DNA of 31,934 nucleotides. It comes from Anaerolineales bacterium UBA2395 (lineage in GTDB: Bacteria; Chloroflexota; Anaerolineae; Anaerolineales; Villigracilaceae). Positions 1 to 7,343 of the stretch are shown here, piece after piece. The stretch's first letter is position 1. Each line of letters begins with the position of its first letter. The stretch is taken from contig DDSH01000033.1 of assembly GCA_002343775.1 (NCBI GenBank), positions 1,125 through 33,058 of the forward strand, read 5' to 3'. A program made the translations under genes and the position numbers. A model generated the notes under the pieces. It ran no database searches. It was not told the origin of the DNA and was given only the letters and a program-made list of their open reading frames with translations.

Positions 1-69
1 GGACGGCTTCGCCGTCCCCGCCCCAGCGCAGGTATCCCCTAAAGGGGACGATGGCGCAAACCGTTGGCT
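1..69 (+). other. 3' half of an integron attC site
   Basis: The segment runs CCCCAGCGCAGGT (23-35), a small hairpin (TCCCC/GGGGA, 37-50), then GGCGCAAACCGTTGG ending in the crossover triplet GTT at 63-65. The first 23 bases are identical to the last 23 bases of the window. The block CCCCAGCGCAGGT is the reverse complement, with one extrahelical base missing, of CACCTGACGCTGGGG in the attC at the right end (31846-31860), as expected of the two arms of a folded attC. By family knowledge the recombination point lies after G63, so the next cassette starts at 64. Only half of the site is in view. Confidence 0.75.
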
Positions 70-117
70 GGCTGAACAAAAATAAATTTATCTTTCAAAT
101 AAGGACGGAAATTGATA

Positions 118-718
118 ATGACTGATGAAATTAAAGAACATGTCACAGAACCAATTATTGAGCCTTCTACTACTCAACCAGAAAGCATCAATCCTGCGCC
201 CAAGAAATCTAAAAAAAACTGTATGGATAATCGCGGGGGTCATTTTTGTTGGAATTTGCATATGCTTGATTCTTTGTATAGCAGTATTGGCAAGTGGCAC
301 TGGTAGTGTCGTAAAAGAACAAAAGCCGATTATGTCTGTGCTTGATACGTTCATGAGGGAAATGGAAGCAAAGAATGGAGAAAATGCCTATTCATTATTC
401 TCCCCCCGTGCGCAAAAACAGACCCCATTACAGATTTAGAAGAAATGTATGAAGGTAATAACTTTCTTCTTTTTGAAAATTACGAGGGTCTAACTATCCA
501 AAACCTAAACTTAACGGCTGCTGCTAACACTGATCCTAATTTACCTCAAGGAAATGTTGCAAACGTGGCAGCCATAATCAATTGCTCGGACGGATTTACA
601 GGGGAATTAACCGCAACTCTGGAAAAAGTGGATGATAATTGGAATCCGGGAATTACAAGCAAAAAAAATTGTTAAAGTTCAGACATTACGAGAACGACTA
701 CAATGTGCGTATCCATGA
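118..718 (+). pseudogene. Membrane-anchored hypothetical protein, frameshifted cassette gene
   Basis: A start ATG at 118 follows AAGGACGG at 101-108. The frame opens with a Pro/Ser-rich cytoplasmic tail, then shifts by one at an A8 tract (211-218) into a transmembrane helix (about 228-303). It continues as a small domain with the pattern VLDTFMREMEAKNGENAYSL, which resembles the short DUF4864-like exported domains where a lone helix precedes an alpha+beta fold. It shifts back near CCCC at 422-425 (TDLEEMYEG follows). A third A8 tract (661-668) decides between an early stop at 675 and an extended end (KIVKVQ..., stop at 716-718). All three breaks sit on homopolymers, so they may be sequencing errors, phase variation or true decay. 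It lies just after an attC crossover, so it would be an integron cassette, but no attC follows it. Function unknown. Confidence 0.55.
650..700. repeat. Junction repeat copy L0
   Basis: This contains GAATCCGGGAATTACAAGC, an A-tract and TTGTTAAAGTTCAGACATTAC. The same block recurs at 2386-2445, 5555-5625 and 7228-7290, with a diverged copy at 3489-3535. At those places it sits at the 5' edge of an Rhs tip, whereas here it forms the 3' end of the hypothetical gene. It therefore marks a recombination boundary between this gene and the toxin array. Confidence 0.65.
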
Positions 719-871
719 ATTTCTCCTGTGCGTTGAAGTCAGAATACTTCAACTGTACTCGAGACCTTGCAGACTTCCCTTTACTACCCGCTCTAGGTAG
801 CAACTTGAGTTAGTTGGGTAGATATTCGAAATACCGGAATTCCATGAGGTGGTCACAAAGCGTATATAAAA

Positions 872-1534
872 TCATTTTTGTGAAAAGTATTTTTCTTGAA
901 GATTTCCATATCCAACCCATTTGTATAAAATCTCCTCTATCTGAATATTATCATTTCCCATCAAGAACCAACTTGCTTCTTGAAGATCCGCATAGTGACT
1001 CGGCGAAAAGTAAGTAACCCAGTTCAAATCTATGTCGGGTTTGATGTCCGCGTGAGAAGGGTCATCAATTTCCATCGTTGCATATCCAAATGCAACCCCT
1101 CTTGCGGGTAATATACCGCTTATCCATTGCCCCCCAAAAGGATTATCTTGAATTAAGATAGTGTTTGGCTCTTCTAACATATTAATCATTTCGCCTAAAG
1201 TAACGTCCAATCTACCAGTGAAATTCATCACTACCACTCTGTCAGAAATTAACCTTGTCTCCACATATATCGAACGATTGTTTTGTATAAATGTATGTCC
1301 GTTCAATTTAAAAATCACCCCATCATCAAACGAATTCCAGGCACCTGTAGATTCAATTTGATCAACAATTGAGAGATCGGACAATATTGTGAGTACCTGC
1401 TCCTTTGAAGTCTCCCCAGGAATAATTCCATTCCAACAAGGTGGAGCACAATTTGATTCGAGCAATAAATTTTTCGTCGAAAAATTAGTACAACTTACTA
1501 TGAACAAAAGAATTATAAGAAATAGTTTTTTCAT
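872..1534 (-). CDS. Lipoprotein, putative immunity partner of the metallopeptidase Rhs tip
   Basis: The 220-residue product starts with a lipoprotein signal (MKKLFLIILLFIVSC, lipobox Cys15), so it should be anchored on the outer face of the membrane. After it comes a motif CAPPCWNGIIPGETS, seen in uncharacterised Chloroflexota lipoproteins (recalled, not searched), and a mixed alpha/beta remainder rich in aromatic and acidic residues. No enzyme motif is visible. The ATG follows GCGAGGG at a suitable distance and lies 21 bases after the stop of the upstream tip (1556-2398), so the two would be read from one message. Its position directly after a toxin-like tip suggests immunity; a surface lipoprotein would be able to meet an incoming metallopeptidase. 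The role is inferred from position only. Confidence 0.6.
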   Translation of the reverse strand: MKKLFLIILLFIVSCTNFSTKNLLLESNCAPPCWNGIIPGETSKEQVLTILSDLSIVDQIESTGAWNSFDDGVIFKLNGHTFIQNNRSIYVETRLISDRVVVMNFTGRLDVTLGEMINMLEEPNTILIQDNPFGGQWISGILPARGVAFGYATMEIDDPSHADIKPDIDLNWVTYFSPSHYADLQEASWFLMGNDNIQIEEILYKWVGYGNLQEKYFSQK

Positions 1535-1555
1535 CTTGTAAACCCTCGCGCCATT

Positions 1556-2398
1556 TTAAGGCAAACCCGCAGATTGCAGGGAAATAACAACATCTAGCCA
1601 TGATCCAACTTGGCTTTGCGGCAATTTCCTTTTGTCGTAGATATTCCACGAAAATGCTTCTGCAAAATATTCCCCTGATGAATGGTTACCATATCCTTGA
1701 TTTACATTTTGACTCCATCGATAGCTTAATGGAATATTTGGGTCACTTAGAAAACTTAAACTGCCAGCCAAGTCAAATCGCACAATCCCCGGTTCCGCAC
1801 CAATATAATCCGCCAACCTGTCCCCGCCGCCTCCAACGCACCCAAGACCAACACGACCACCCGATGCGCAATCAATGTGATGTCCAATCTCATGAGCAAG
1901 TAGCTGATGCGGCTCCCAGCCACCCTTTTTTGTGCCATCTGTCCAATTACCATTAAGATAAATTATGCCTCCGGGCGGAACGGAAGGTAATGGTGTACCA
2001 GAGGGGTAGGCCTGGTTGTTAGGTAATGAATAATCATGTGCTATCGTAATACCACCAAGATATTGATGAAGCCAACCTTGCCCCTTCCCGCCAGTTAATC
2101 CATCCACATAGCGAATAATATCATTGCCCGTCGTATAAATTATCTTAAGCTCATCTGTGGTCCAAGAGCCCTTAAAATTCCATTTAAATTTATCTTTAAT
2201 TAATTTCGAATACGCCGAATTTATTAGATTATCTCCACAGACACCATCCTCATCACATGGTACATGTCCGGTTGGATCATTGAAATTGACAGGGCGATTG
2301 CTGACGTAGGAAAAACGATTCAACGCCTGCGGATTGGACGGGTCGGGAATAAGCGTATCCGGCTGGATGAAGCGGTTAAGATAAGGCGAATCCGCGAA
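1556..2398 (-). CDS. Silent Rhs C-terminal tip with zinc metallopeptidase domain
   Basis: The open frame starts right after a TAA at 2399-2401 and holds 280 residues. Residues 1-45 are the end of an Rhs core (ADSPYLNRFIQPDTLIPDP, then NRFSYVSNRPVNFNDPTGH). The following ~235 residues are a distinct domain with HEIGHHID at about 169-176 and a downstream EYFAEAF, the HExxH plus Glu arrangement of gluzincin/lethal-factor-like metallopeptidases. There is no ATG codon anywhere in the frame and no ribosome binding site at its edge; the first possible initiator is a TTG at 2323. It therefore looks like a displaced toxin tip that would be active only when fused to a full Rhs gene. The lipoprotein gene at 872-1534 follows it. 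The Rhs assignment is firm, the protease assignment good, toxin function inferred. Confidence 0.8.
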   Translation of the reverse strand, partial: FADSPYLNRFIQPDTLIPDPSNPQALNRFSYVSNRPVNFNDPTGHVPCDEDGVCGDNLINSAYSKLIKDKFKWNFKGSWTTDELKIIYTTGNDIIRYVDGLTGGKGQGWLHQYLGGITIAHDYSLPNNQAYPSGTPLPSVPPGGIIYLNGNWTDGTKKGGWEPHQLLAHEIGHHIDCASGGRVGLGCVGGGGDRLADYIGAEPGIVRFDLAGSLSFLSDPNIPLSYRWSQNVNQGYGNHSSGEYFAEAFSWNIYDKRKLPQSQVGSWLDVVISLQSAGLP

Positions 2399-2445
2399 TT
2401 ACAAGCAAAGAAAAAAATTGAAGTTCCGATATTATGAAACTACCA
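2386..2445. repeat. Junction repeat copy J8
   Basis: GGCGAATCCGCGAATTACAAGC followed by an A-rich run, TTGAAGTTCCGATATTATGAAACTACCAAA. It is at the 5' edge of the metallopeptidase tip and resembles the copies at 650, 5555 and 7228. Confidence 0.6.
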
Positions 2446-2468
2446 AATTTGATTTTATAAAGTCTATA

Positions 2469-2705
2469 TTATTTCATTCGTTCTTTTTTTATTTTCGCCC
2501 AAACTAATGCCAGGAGAAAAAAGATAAATAGCCCAATAAAACTAATGCCTACTACAGTAACTGTAAAGACAGCTATCTCTCTTATGATTTCTCCTACAGA
2601 AATATCCTTATATTTGTAAAGATATCCTCCATAGATACAAGAAATAACTAGAAAGCCAACAATCCCGCTTATCATTTCTTTTATCGTTGTTTCTCGCTTA
2701 TTCAT
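2469..2705 (-). CDS. Small two-helix membrane protein, putative immunity protein
   Basis: The 78-residue product has two hydrophobic segments (about residues 13-29 and 44-69) separated by a short polar stretch (YKYKDISVGEIIRE) and ends in a basic tail (KIKKERMK). A clear ribosome binding site, AGGAGAA, precedes the ATG. The gene begins 16 bases after the stop of the Rhs tip at 2722-3531. Small membrane proteins of this size are a common form of immunity protein for toxins that attack membranes or enter through them; that role is inferred from the gene order. No family is recognised. Confidence 0.55.
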   Translation of the reverse strand: MNKRETTIKEMISGIVGFLVISCIYGGYLYKYKDISVGEIIREIAVFTVTVVGISFIGLFIFFLLALVWAKIKKERMK

Positions 2706-2721
2706 TTTTCTCCTGAAAAGA

Positions 2722-3531
2722 TCATTGCATCAATATCTTGTTACCTCTAGGAGTAGATATACTCTGACTTCGTGATGGAGTCTTATTACAAGAACCACCC
2801 ACTGTACAGTCAAGCAAGGTTGAATTTGAAACAGCTTCAACACTAGCATTAACACTACCCACAACTACTTGTTGAGTGCGCACAGGATTCAGGAATGGTT
2901 GCCCTCGAAAGTTCGGTGTAGTGTCATCAAGAACCATAAAATGTTTATTAAATAAAGGGCTTAATGCTTTTCCATTGTTGTATCCTAATGCGCCATAAAA
3001 CATATCTCTTGCATAGTTGTCTGAAAAATCTTTCTTAATGCTTTCGGCATTAACTTCATTGCCACGAAGAACATTAGTTGCCGTCCTTTGGGTATTAGAC
3101 AAAATAACATTTGCAGTTCCGGCCATAAAACTCCCAGCAACAAATTCTCCTACAATCCCGGTCCCAGTTGCAGTAGCAAGTGCTGTTGCTCCATGGACAA
3201 TTAGTGCCGCACCAACAAGTCCAGCCACAGCACCTACTGCTCCAGCTACAGCAACTTCACCCCAGTTTACATTTTCAAAAGATCTCCCTCCTTCTTGATA
3301 TTGGGTATATAGATTAACCCCAGCACCTATCAAACCACCAACTGCTGCAGCAATACAAAATGGGCAATGCCCGGTGGGGTCAGATAAATTTACAGGTCTG
3401 TTATAAACGTAAGAATAACGATTCCTTGCCTGTGGGTTGGATTGATCTGGAATGATCGTATCCGGCTGGATGAAGTGGTTAAGATAAGGCGAACCCGCTT
3501 TGCGAAAAGAAAAAAATTTGTTAAAGAACAA
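2722..3531 (-). CDS. Silent Rhs C-terminal tip with glycine/alanine-rich membrane-like domain
   Basis: The Rhs core end is plain: AGSPYLNHFIQPDTIIPD, then NRYSYVYNRPVNLSDPTGH. Next is a Gly/Ala-rich hydrophobic stretch (about residues 57-135) containing ENVNWGEVAVAGAVGAVAG, like the pre-toxin regions that precede toxins in Rhs and other polymorphic toxins. The C-terminal ~130 residues (NYARDMFYGALGYNNGK... to a Ser/Thr-rich tail) match nothing I recognise. The only initiator at the 5' edge is a TTG at 3531, 14 bases after the stop of the upstream gene and with no ribosome binding site. The small membrane protein at 2469-2705 is the likely partner. Toxin activity is inferred, and the active domain may be the tail. 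Confidence 0.7.
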   Translation of the reverse strand: MFFNKFFSFRKAGSPYLNHFIQPDTIIPDQSNPQARNRYSYVYNRPVNLSDPTGHCPFCIAAAVGGLIGAGVNLYTQYQEGGRSFENVNWGEVAVAGAVGAVAGLVGAALIVHGATALATATGTGIVGEFVAGSFMAGTANVILSNTQRTATNVLRGNEVNAESIKKDFSDNYARDMFYGALGYNNGKALSPLFNKHFMVLDDTTPNFRGQPFLNPVRTQQVVVGSVNASVEAVSNSTLLDCTVGGSCNKTPSRSQSISTPRGNKILMQ

Positions 3532-3535
3532 GAAT
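3489..3535. repeat. Diverged junction repeat copy J7
   Basis: GGCGAACCCGC, then a run AAAGAAAAAAATTTGTTAAAG shared with the other copies, with the middle (GGAATTACAGG) replaced. In this copy the shared DNA is read as the first codons of the Rhs tip. Confidence 0.4.
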
Positions 3536-3547
3536 TGTGACCGGCCA

Positions 3548-4741
3548 TCATACTACCTTTTTATGCCAACCCGGTATTGGAGAATTCCAGACTGGTCTTT
3601 TCAAATTACTTTTTGGCTTATATGCAATCACTTCATATTCGTTTATTGGCAATATTATTAACCTGTCAGTTGCTAATGGGCCTCGATTAGGTTCATGCTT
3701 TATTGGTGTATAGTCAAAATCAAGATCCTGCACTCCAACAATCTGACCTGTTGATATATTTAAAGAAAACATCAAATTATTAGCGTTTCGAACATACAAT
3801 TTATTGTCCAGCATCACCGGGCATTCGAGCCGCCCGATTTTTTCGCTTACCCATTCCGGCTTTCTATTGTTTTTAGAAACCAAAATGATTTCCTCTGCAG
3901 CAATTATTATAAAATCCTTGTTTACAGTTATGCACCCAAACTCAAAAGCATCTATTCCCTCATAATAATCTTTCCAAAGAGTATTCTTTGACGCAGCATC
4001 TAAGGCAAAAATAGCCGGGTTTTTCTCGTCTAAAATATATAGAATTCCATCAAAATAAGACATCGGCCCAATATATCCGAAAATACCCTGTTCCCATAAC
4101 AATATCCCATCGATCCCATCGTAAACCTTCAACAAGGGACCAACGCCAACGTATACATGCCTTCCATCCGCCACAACATATGGAAATGTACTGCCAGGCA
4201 GTTTATCCTCCCATGCGATTTCCCCATTTATAAGTTTATATGCTGTTATTGTCCAATCAAATCTGGCAACATAAAGCATTTCACTCGTAGCCGCTATCGA
4301 TTCAATATTTGCAGTCAGCAGACGGTCTACTGCAGCGTCAATAATCGACGATCTCCACAATAATTGGCCATTATTCCTTGAAAACACTGCTATACGTGAC
4401 TGATCTTCAGGGACAATTAAATAGCCATCGCGAATTACAGGAGACGGATTTAATGGGGTTTTACTCGGTGAACTGGCTGACCAAAGCAATTCCCCATCCG
4501 TCTCTCTGATGGCCATGATCGTACTTTCTGTGTGTAAATAAATATTTCCATTTCCATCCCATACTGGTGTTGAAGTAATAATTTCTGGAGTTTTGTATTC
4601 CCAGACTCTTTCAAGTTCAGACGACCCTAACGAAGGGTATTCGTTAATTTTATTATCATCATGCTTATAGGAAATGGTCGACCATGCCATAATCGCCAAT
4701 ATGATAAATACCGCCAGGGTAATCCAAATTAGTTTTTTCAT
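3548..4741 (-). CDS. Membrane-anchored PQQ-like beta-propeller protein, putative partner of Rhs tip
   Basis: The 397-residue product has one N-terminal transmembrane anchor (about residues 4-20, with no lipobox Cys). It is followed by repeats typical of the PQQ-like/BamB propeller: DGELLWSAS, NNGQLLWRSS, NGEIAWEDK, DGILLWEQG, SKNTLWKDY, each a turn followed by a Trp blade. The propeller would face outward. A ribosome binding site (GGAGAAG) precedes the ATG, 26 bases after the stop of the Rhs tip at 4768-5568. Gene order makes it the immunity candidate, but it is much longer than usual immunity proteins. It could instead be an unrelated surface protein captured with the tip. The family call is good, the role uncertain. 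Confidence 0.7.
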   Translation of the reverse strand: MKKLIWITLAVFIILAIMAWSTISYKHDDNKINEYPSLGSSELERVWEYKTPEIITSTPVWDGNGNIYLHTESTIMAIRETDGELLWSASSPSKTPLNPSPVIRDGYLIVPEDQSRIAVFSRNNGQLLWRSSIIDAAVDRLLTANIESIAATSEMLYVARFDWTITAYKLINGEIAWEDKLPGSTFPYVVADGRHVYVGVGPLLKVYDGIDGILLWEQGIFGYIGPMSYFDGILYILDEKNPAIFALDAASKNTLWKDYYEGIDAFEFGCITVNKDFIIIAAEEIILVSKNNRKPEWVSEKIGRLECPVMLDNKLYVRNANNLMFSLNISTGQIVGVQDLDFDYTPIKHEPNRGPLATDRLIILPINEYEVIAYKPKSNLKRPVWNSPIPGWHKKVV

Positions 4742-4767
4742 GCTAATTCTTCTCCATTACGTAGAAG

Positions 4768-5568
4768 TCAACGGATACTGATCCCCCAAATCCACCTGGA
4801 ATCAGTGTAAACGTCTCTGCCATCTGGAATACCAAGACTCGCTACTGGAACCACAAACCCATTAACAGCGCCATTTTGCTCGCCTGACCAGTTATCCACA
4901 GACTGGATATGCTCGAAATAGATAACTCCTCCTACACGAGATACTCCCTCATAAGCCCTAACACTCTCACTGAGCGAATCACCCCAAAGAGGTCCAATGG
5001 AGACGTTTACATTAATATGCGGAGTTACCAAAGACTTGTTTGACTTTTTTGGATTTACCGAAGAAGGAACACGATCAATTCCAAAACCTGGCCCTTTTGC
5101 GTTTGAAAGAAACAGCCCAATCTCATCTTCGGTGATGACTATATCTAAACCGTATGTAGCATAATAATCCCATTCACCCGAAGAAAAGCTAATTGAAATC
5201 AAAGTTGCGTTTGGGCACAAAGAACAATTTGGGCCAACTCTTGGCGGTGTTTTTCTGGCTTCGATGCTTCTGCTCGAGTTGCCATCGAGGTCTGGAGTTC
5301 TTTTAGCAACAAAACCACCTGATGAGTTGGAACTGCTATTTCCCAAAAGAGCAGTTGTTGATCTGCTACCAGAGTTATTATTTTCTAGATTCTGTATGTA
5401 CTTACATTCCTCCGGTTCGAGCTTGCACTCTGTGCGACCAGTAGGGTCTATAAAAATAAGCGGGTTATTGCGCACATAACTAAACCGATTCAGGCTCTGC
5501 GGATTCGCAGGGTTTGGGACGATACTGTCCGGTTGGGCGAATCGGTTAATATAAGGCGAATCCGGGGA
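4768..5568 (-). CDS. Silent Rhs C-terminal tip with unknown effector domain
   Basis: The open frame (266 residues) starts after a TAA at 5569-5571 with PDSPYINRFAQPDSIVPNP, then NRFSYVRNNPLIFIDPTGR. A low-complexity Asn/Ser linker (about residues 55-95) follows. The C-terminal ~165 residues contain a Cys pair (NCSLCPN) and a mainly beta-looking domain (GEWDYYATYGLDIVITEDE, ending WIWGISIR). No catalytic motif is recognised. There is no ATG in the whole frame, and the first candidate start is a GTG at 5475 with no ribosome binding site, so the tip is probably not translated on its own. The propeller gene at 3548-4741 follows it. The Rhs origin is clear; the effector function is unknown. Confidence 0.7.
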   Translation of the reverse strand, partial: SPDSPYINRFAQPDSIVPNPANPQSLNRFSYVRNNPLIFIDPTGRTECKLEPEECKYIQNLENNNSGSRSTTALLGNSSSNSSGGFVAKRTPDLDGNSSRSIEARKTPPRVGPNCSLCPNATLISISFSSGEWDYYATYGLDIVITEDEIGLFLSNAKGPGFGIDRVPSSVNPKKSNKSLVTPHINVNVSIGPLWGDSLSESVRAYEGVSRVGGVIYFEHIQSVDNWSGEQNGAVNGFVVPVASLGIPDGRDVYTDSRWIWGISIR

Positions 5569-5625
5569 TTACAGGCAAAGAAGAAATTTGTTAAAGTTCG
5601 GATATTACGAAACTACCAAAGATAG
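5555..5625. repeat. Junction repeat copy J6
   Basis: GGCGAATCCGGGGATTACAGG, AAAGAAGAAATTTGTTAAAG, then TTCGGATATTACGAAACTACC. It lies between the Rhs tip at 4768-5568 and the stop of the lipoprotein gene at 5679. It is the best match to copy J5 at 7228. Confidence 0.65.
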
Positions 5626-5678
5626 TTAATATTCAAATACTTTATGTAGAGACACTCTCATTCCAAAGGTTAACGACT

Positions 5679-6377
5679 CTACTTAATGATATCTCCGGTT
5701 TGCGCATCTATTGACAAAGAGTAAACTCCTGGGAAATAATTTACTTCCCAAACTTGATGGTTTAGTTTTGGCGAAAGTATCATTGAAATTTCACATTCAT
5801 TATTAACCTTATCACGTTCTTCAAGTGCCCCATTATCTTCTGCAATTTTCAAAATATCCTCGGCAAAAAAAGCTATAGTATTGATATTTATAGCTTCCGA
5901 ACCTCGAAAACTTTGGTATGAAAACTCCCAAACATCAACCGCCCCTTCCCCAGGTATAATTGTAATTTGTCGTTCAATAGAAGACGGCCCAGAAAATGTT
6001 ATTCCCTCTTTTAAAAAAGTAATATTTGCTCCTTGAGCTCCGAATTCGACATCGCTACATTTGAGGTTAAATGACATATCTTCAATTTCCCAGTTTTTGG
6101 ATGAAGTACCATCAAGTAAATCGTGTATTGCATTCGCAATAACAAAATAGTCTTGCTGGTTCCATCGGGCATAAGTATTGAAAGTTTGACTAGAGGCAAC
6201 AGTATTTTCCACAAGAGTAAATCTATTTCTATCCCCTGACTCAATAGATTCCAATATGGTACTTGGATTAAATTGGCAATGTCTTTCAAGAATGATTTTT
6301 CTATCATTGTCAGCATTACAAGATATTATGGCTAACGACAATAGAGAAATAGTAGTTACTTGGAGAAATTGTCTCAT
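5679..6377 (-). CDS. Lipoprotein with PepSY-like end, putative immunity protein
   Basis: The 232-residue product starts with a lipoprotein signal (LLSLAIISC, lipobox Cys20), so it should be membrane-anchored outside the cytoplasm. The C-terminus (VWEVNYFPGVYSLSIDAQTGDIIK region) carries the ...LSIDAQTGDII pattern of PepSY-type domains, which in other proteins are inhibitors of peptidases or sit on cell-wall enzymes. AAGGGATG precedes the ATG, 27 bases after the stop of the tip at 6405-7241. That tip looks like a wall-degrading enzyme, so an extracytoplasmic lipoprotein is the expected place for its immunity factor. The role is inferred from order and localisation. Confidence 0.6.
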   Translation of the reverse strand: MRQFLQVTTISLLSLAIISCNADNDRKIILERHCQFNPSTILESIESGDRNRFTLVENTVASSQTFNTYARWNQQDYFVIANAIHDLLDGTSSKNWEIEDMSFNLKCSDVEFGAQGANITFLKEGITFSGPSSIERQITIIPGEGAVDVWEFSYQSFRGSEAININTIAFFAEDILKIAEDNGALEERDKVNNECEISMILSPKLNHQVWEVNYFPGVYSLSIDAQTGDIIK

Positions 6378-6404
6378 ACTGGCATCCCTTAAAATAATTA
6401 TCGA

Positions 6405-7241
6405 TTATTTTAGTAAGTAGTCAATTGTTGCCCAGTTCACATCATCATAATTTTCCGGGAGAGAATATCCAAGTTCCATAAGCGTTTTTACATCCATGGC
6501 AAAAAGATTCAACATGAACTTCGTGCTAAAATTCATACCGCTTAAATTTTGACGGTCATACGGGAAAGGATTAAAAAGATTATTTGTTACTTCACCCTGC
6601 TTATTCATAACTATAAACCAATCAGCAGATGGGTCGTTTAAACCTGTTTTTGGCAAGCTTGCGGCGTGAAACCAACCTACTGGATAAACGCCGTTTTGTG
6701 CTATACCAGCAGCAATAAAGTTATCAGTATCGTCTTGGCAACGTTTTACTCTTATGCAGTTTGAAACCGCACCATCTATTCTTTCTGTAATAATTTGCTC
6801 TGCTACTTCAGGATCCATTGGGTCTCTTCCACCTAATTCTTCTGTTGTTGCCTGTGCCATGCCATAACTACTCGATAGTGAATTATTGGGATTATCCCAA
6901 GTCTCATTAAACCATTGACTTTGCACAGCAAACCCAGCAGCAACAATTGCGTTGTTTGTTGAAACGTGTTGGGTGGCAAAATAAATGCCTCGATAATCTG
7001 GCTCTGCTCCAATATAGTTTTTATAAGTACTGGCAGGCATATTCTTCTTTGCGCCAGATGCAGTTACTTTGGGATTCAAACACCTTTTACCAGTCTCGCA
7101 ACCAGCATGTCCGCTTGGATCATTATATCGAATTGGGTTGTTCCCAACATACGTAAAACGGTTTAGGGTTTGCGGGTTAGTCGGGTTCGGCACAATCGTA
7201 TCCGGTTGGATAAAGTGGTTAAGATAAGGCGAATCCGGGAA
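6405..7241 (-). CDS. Silent Rhs C-terminal tip with lysozyme/transglycosylase-like domain
   Basis: The open frame (278 residues) begins after a TAA at 7242-7244 with FPDSPYLNHFIQPDTIVPNP and NRFTYVGNNPIRYNDPSGH. After a short Cys-containing linker the C-terminal domain has VQSQWFNETWDNP, then SSSYGMAQATTEELGG and DPEVAEQIITERIDG. A helix with an acidic residue followed by a SYGMAQ-type motif resembles the lytic transglycosylase/lysozyme fold (ES...GLMQ). The fit is partial and judged by eye. No ATG occurs at the 5' edge; a GTG at 7193 is the first candidate, and internal Met codons lie far inside. The partner is the lipoprotein at 5679-6377. Rhs origin sure; wall hydrolase activity a reasoned guess. 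Confidence 0.7.
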   Translation of the reverse strand, partial: FPDSPYLNHFIQPDTIVPNPTNPQTLNRFTYVGNNPIRYNDPSGHAGCETGKRCLNPKVTASGAKKNMPASTYKNYIGAEPDYRGIYFATQHVSTNNAIVAAGFAVQSQWFNETWDNPNNSLSSSYGMAQATTEELGGRDPMDPEVAEQIITERIDGAVSNCIRVKRCQDDTDNFIAAGIAQNGVYPVGWFHAASLPKTGLNDPSADWFIVMNKQGEVTNNLFNPFPYDRQNLSGMNFSTKFMLNLFAMDVKTLMELGYSLPENYDDVNWATIDYLLK

Positions 7242-7290
7242 TTACAGGCAAAGAAAAAAGTTGTTAAAGTTCAGATATTACAAAAATAGT
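7228..7290. repeat. Junction repeat copy J5
   Basis: GGCGAATCCGGGAATTACAGG, AAAGAAAAAAGTTGTTAAAG, TTCAGATATTAC. It is nearly the same as copy L0 at 650-700. It lies at the 5' edge of the tip at 6405-7241. Confidence 0.65.
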
Positions 7291-7343
7291 TAGGCATTGC
7301 CCAGTTATCAATATCTGTCTTTATAAAAGAAGAGTAATTATTT

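Noticed and set aside
677..718. Tiny minus-strand frame (13 codons) with AGGAGAA before an ATG
   Set aside because: It lies within the junction repeat antisense to the hypothetical gene; length too small to support.
64..2398. attC for the left cassette (expected to begin AGCCAAC)
   Set aside because: AGCCAAC near 2066-2072 lies inside the metallopeptidase tip with no second arm, so the left cassette has no visible attC of its own.
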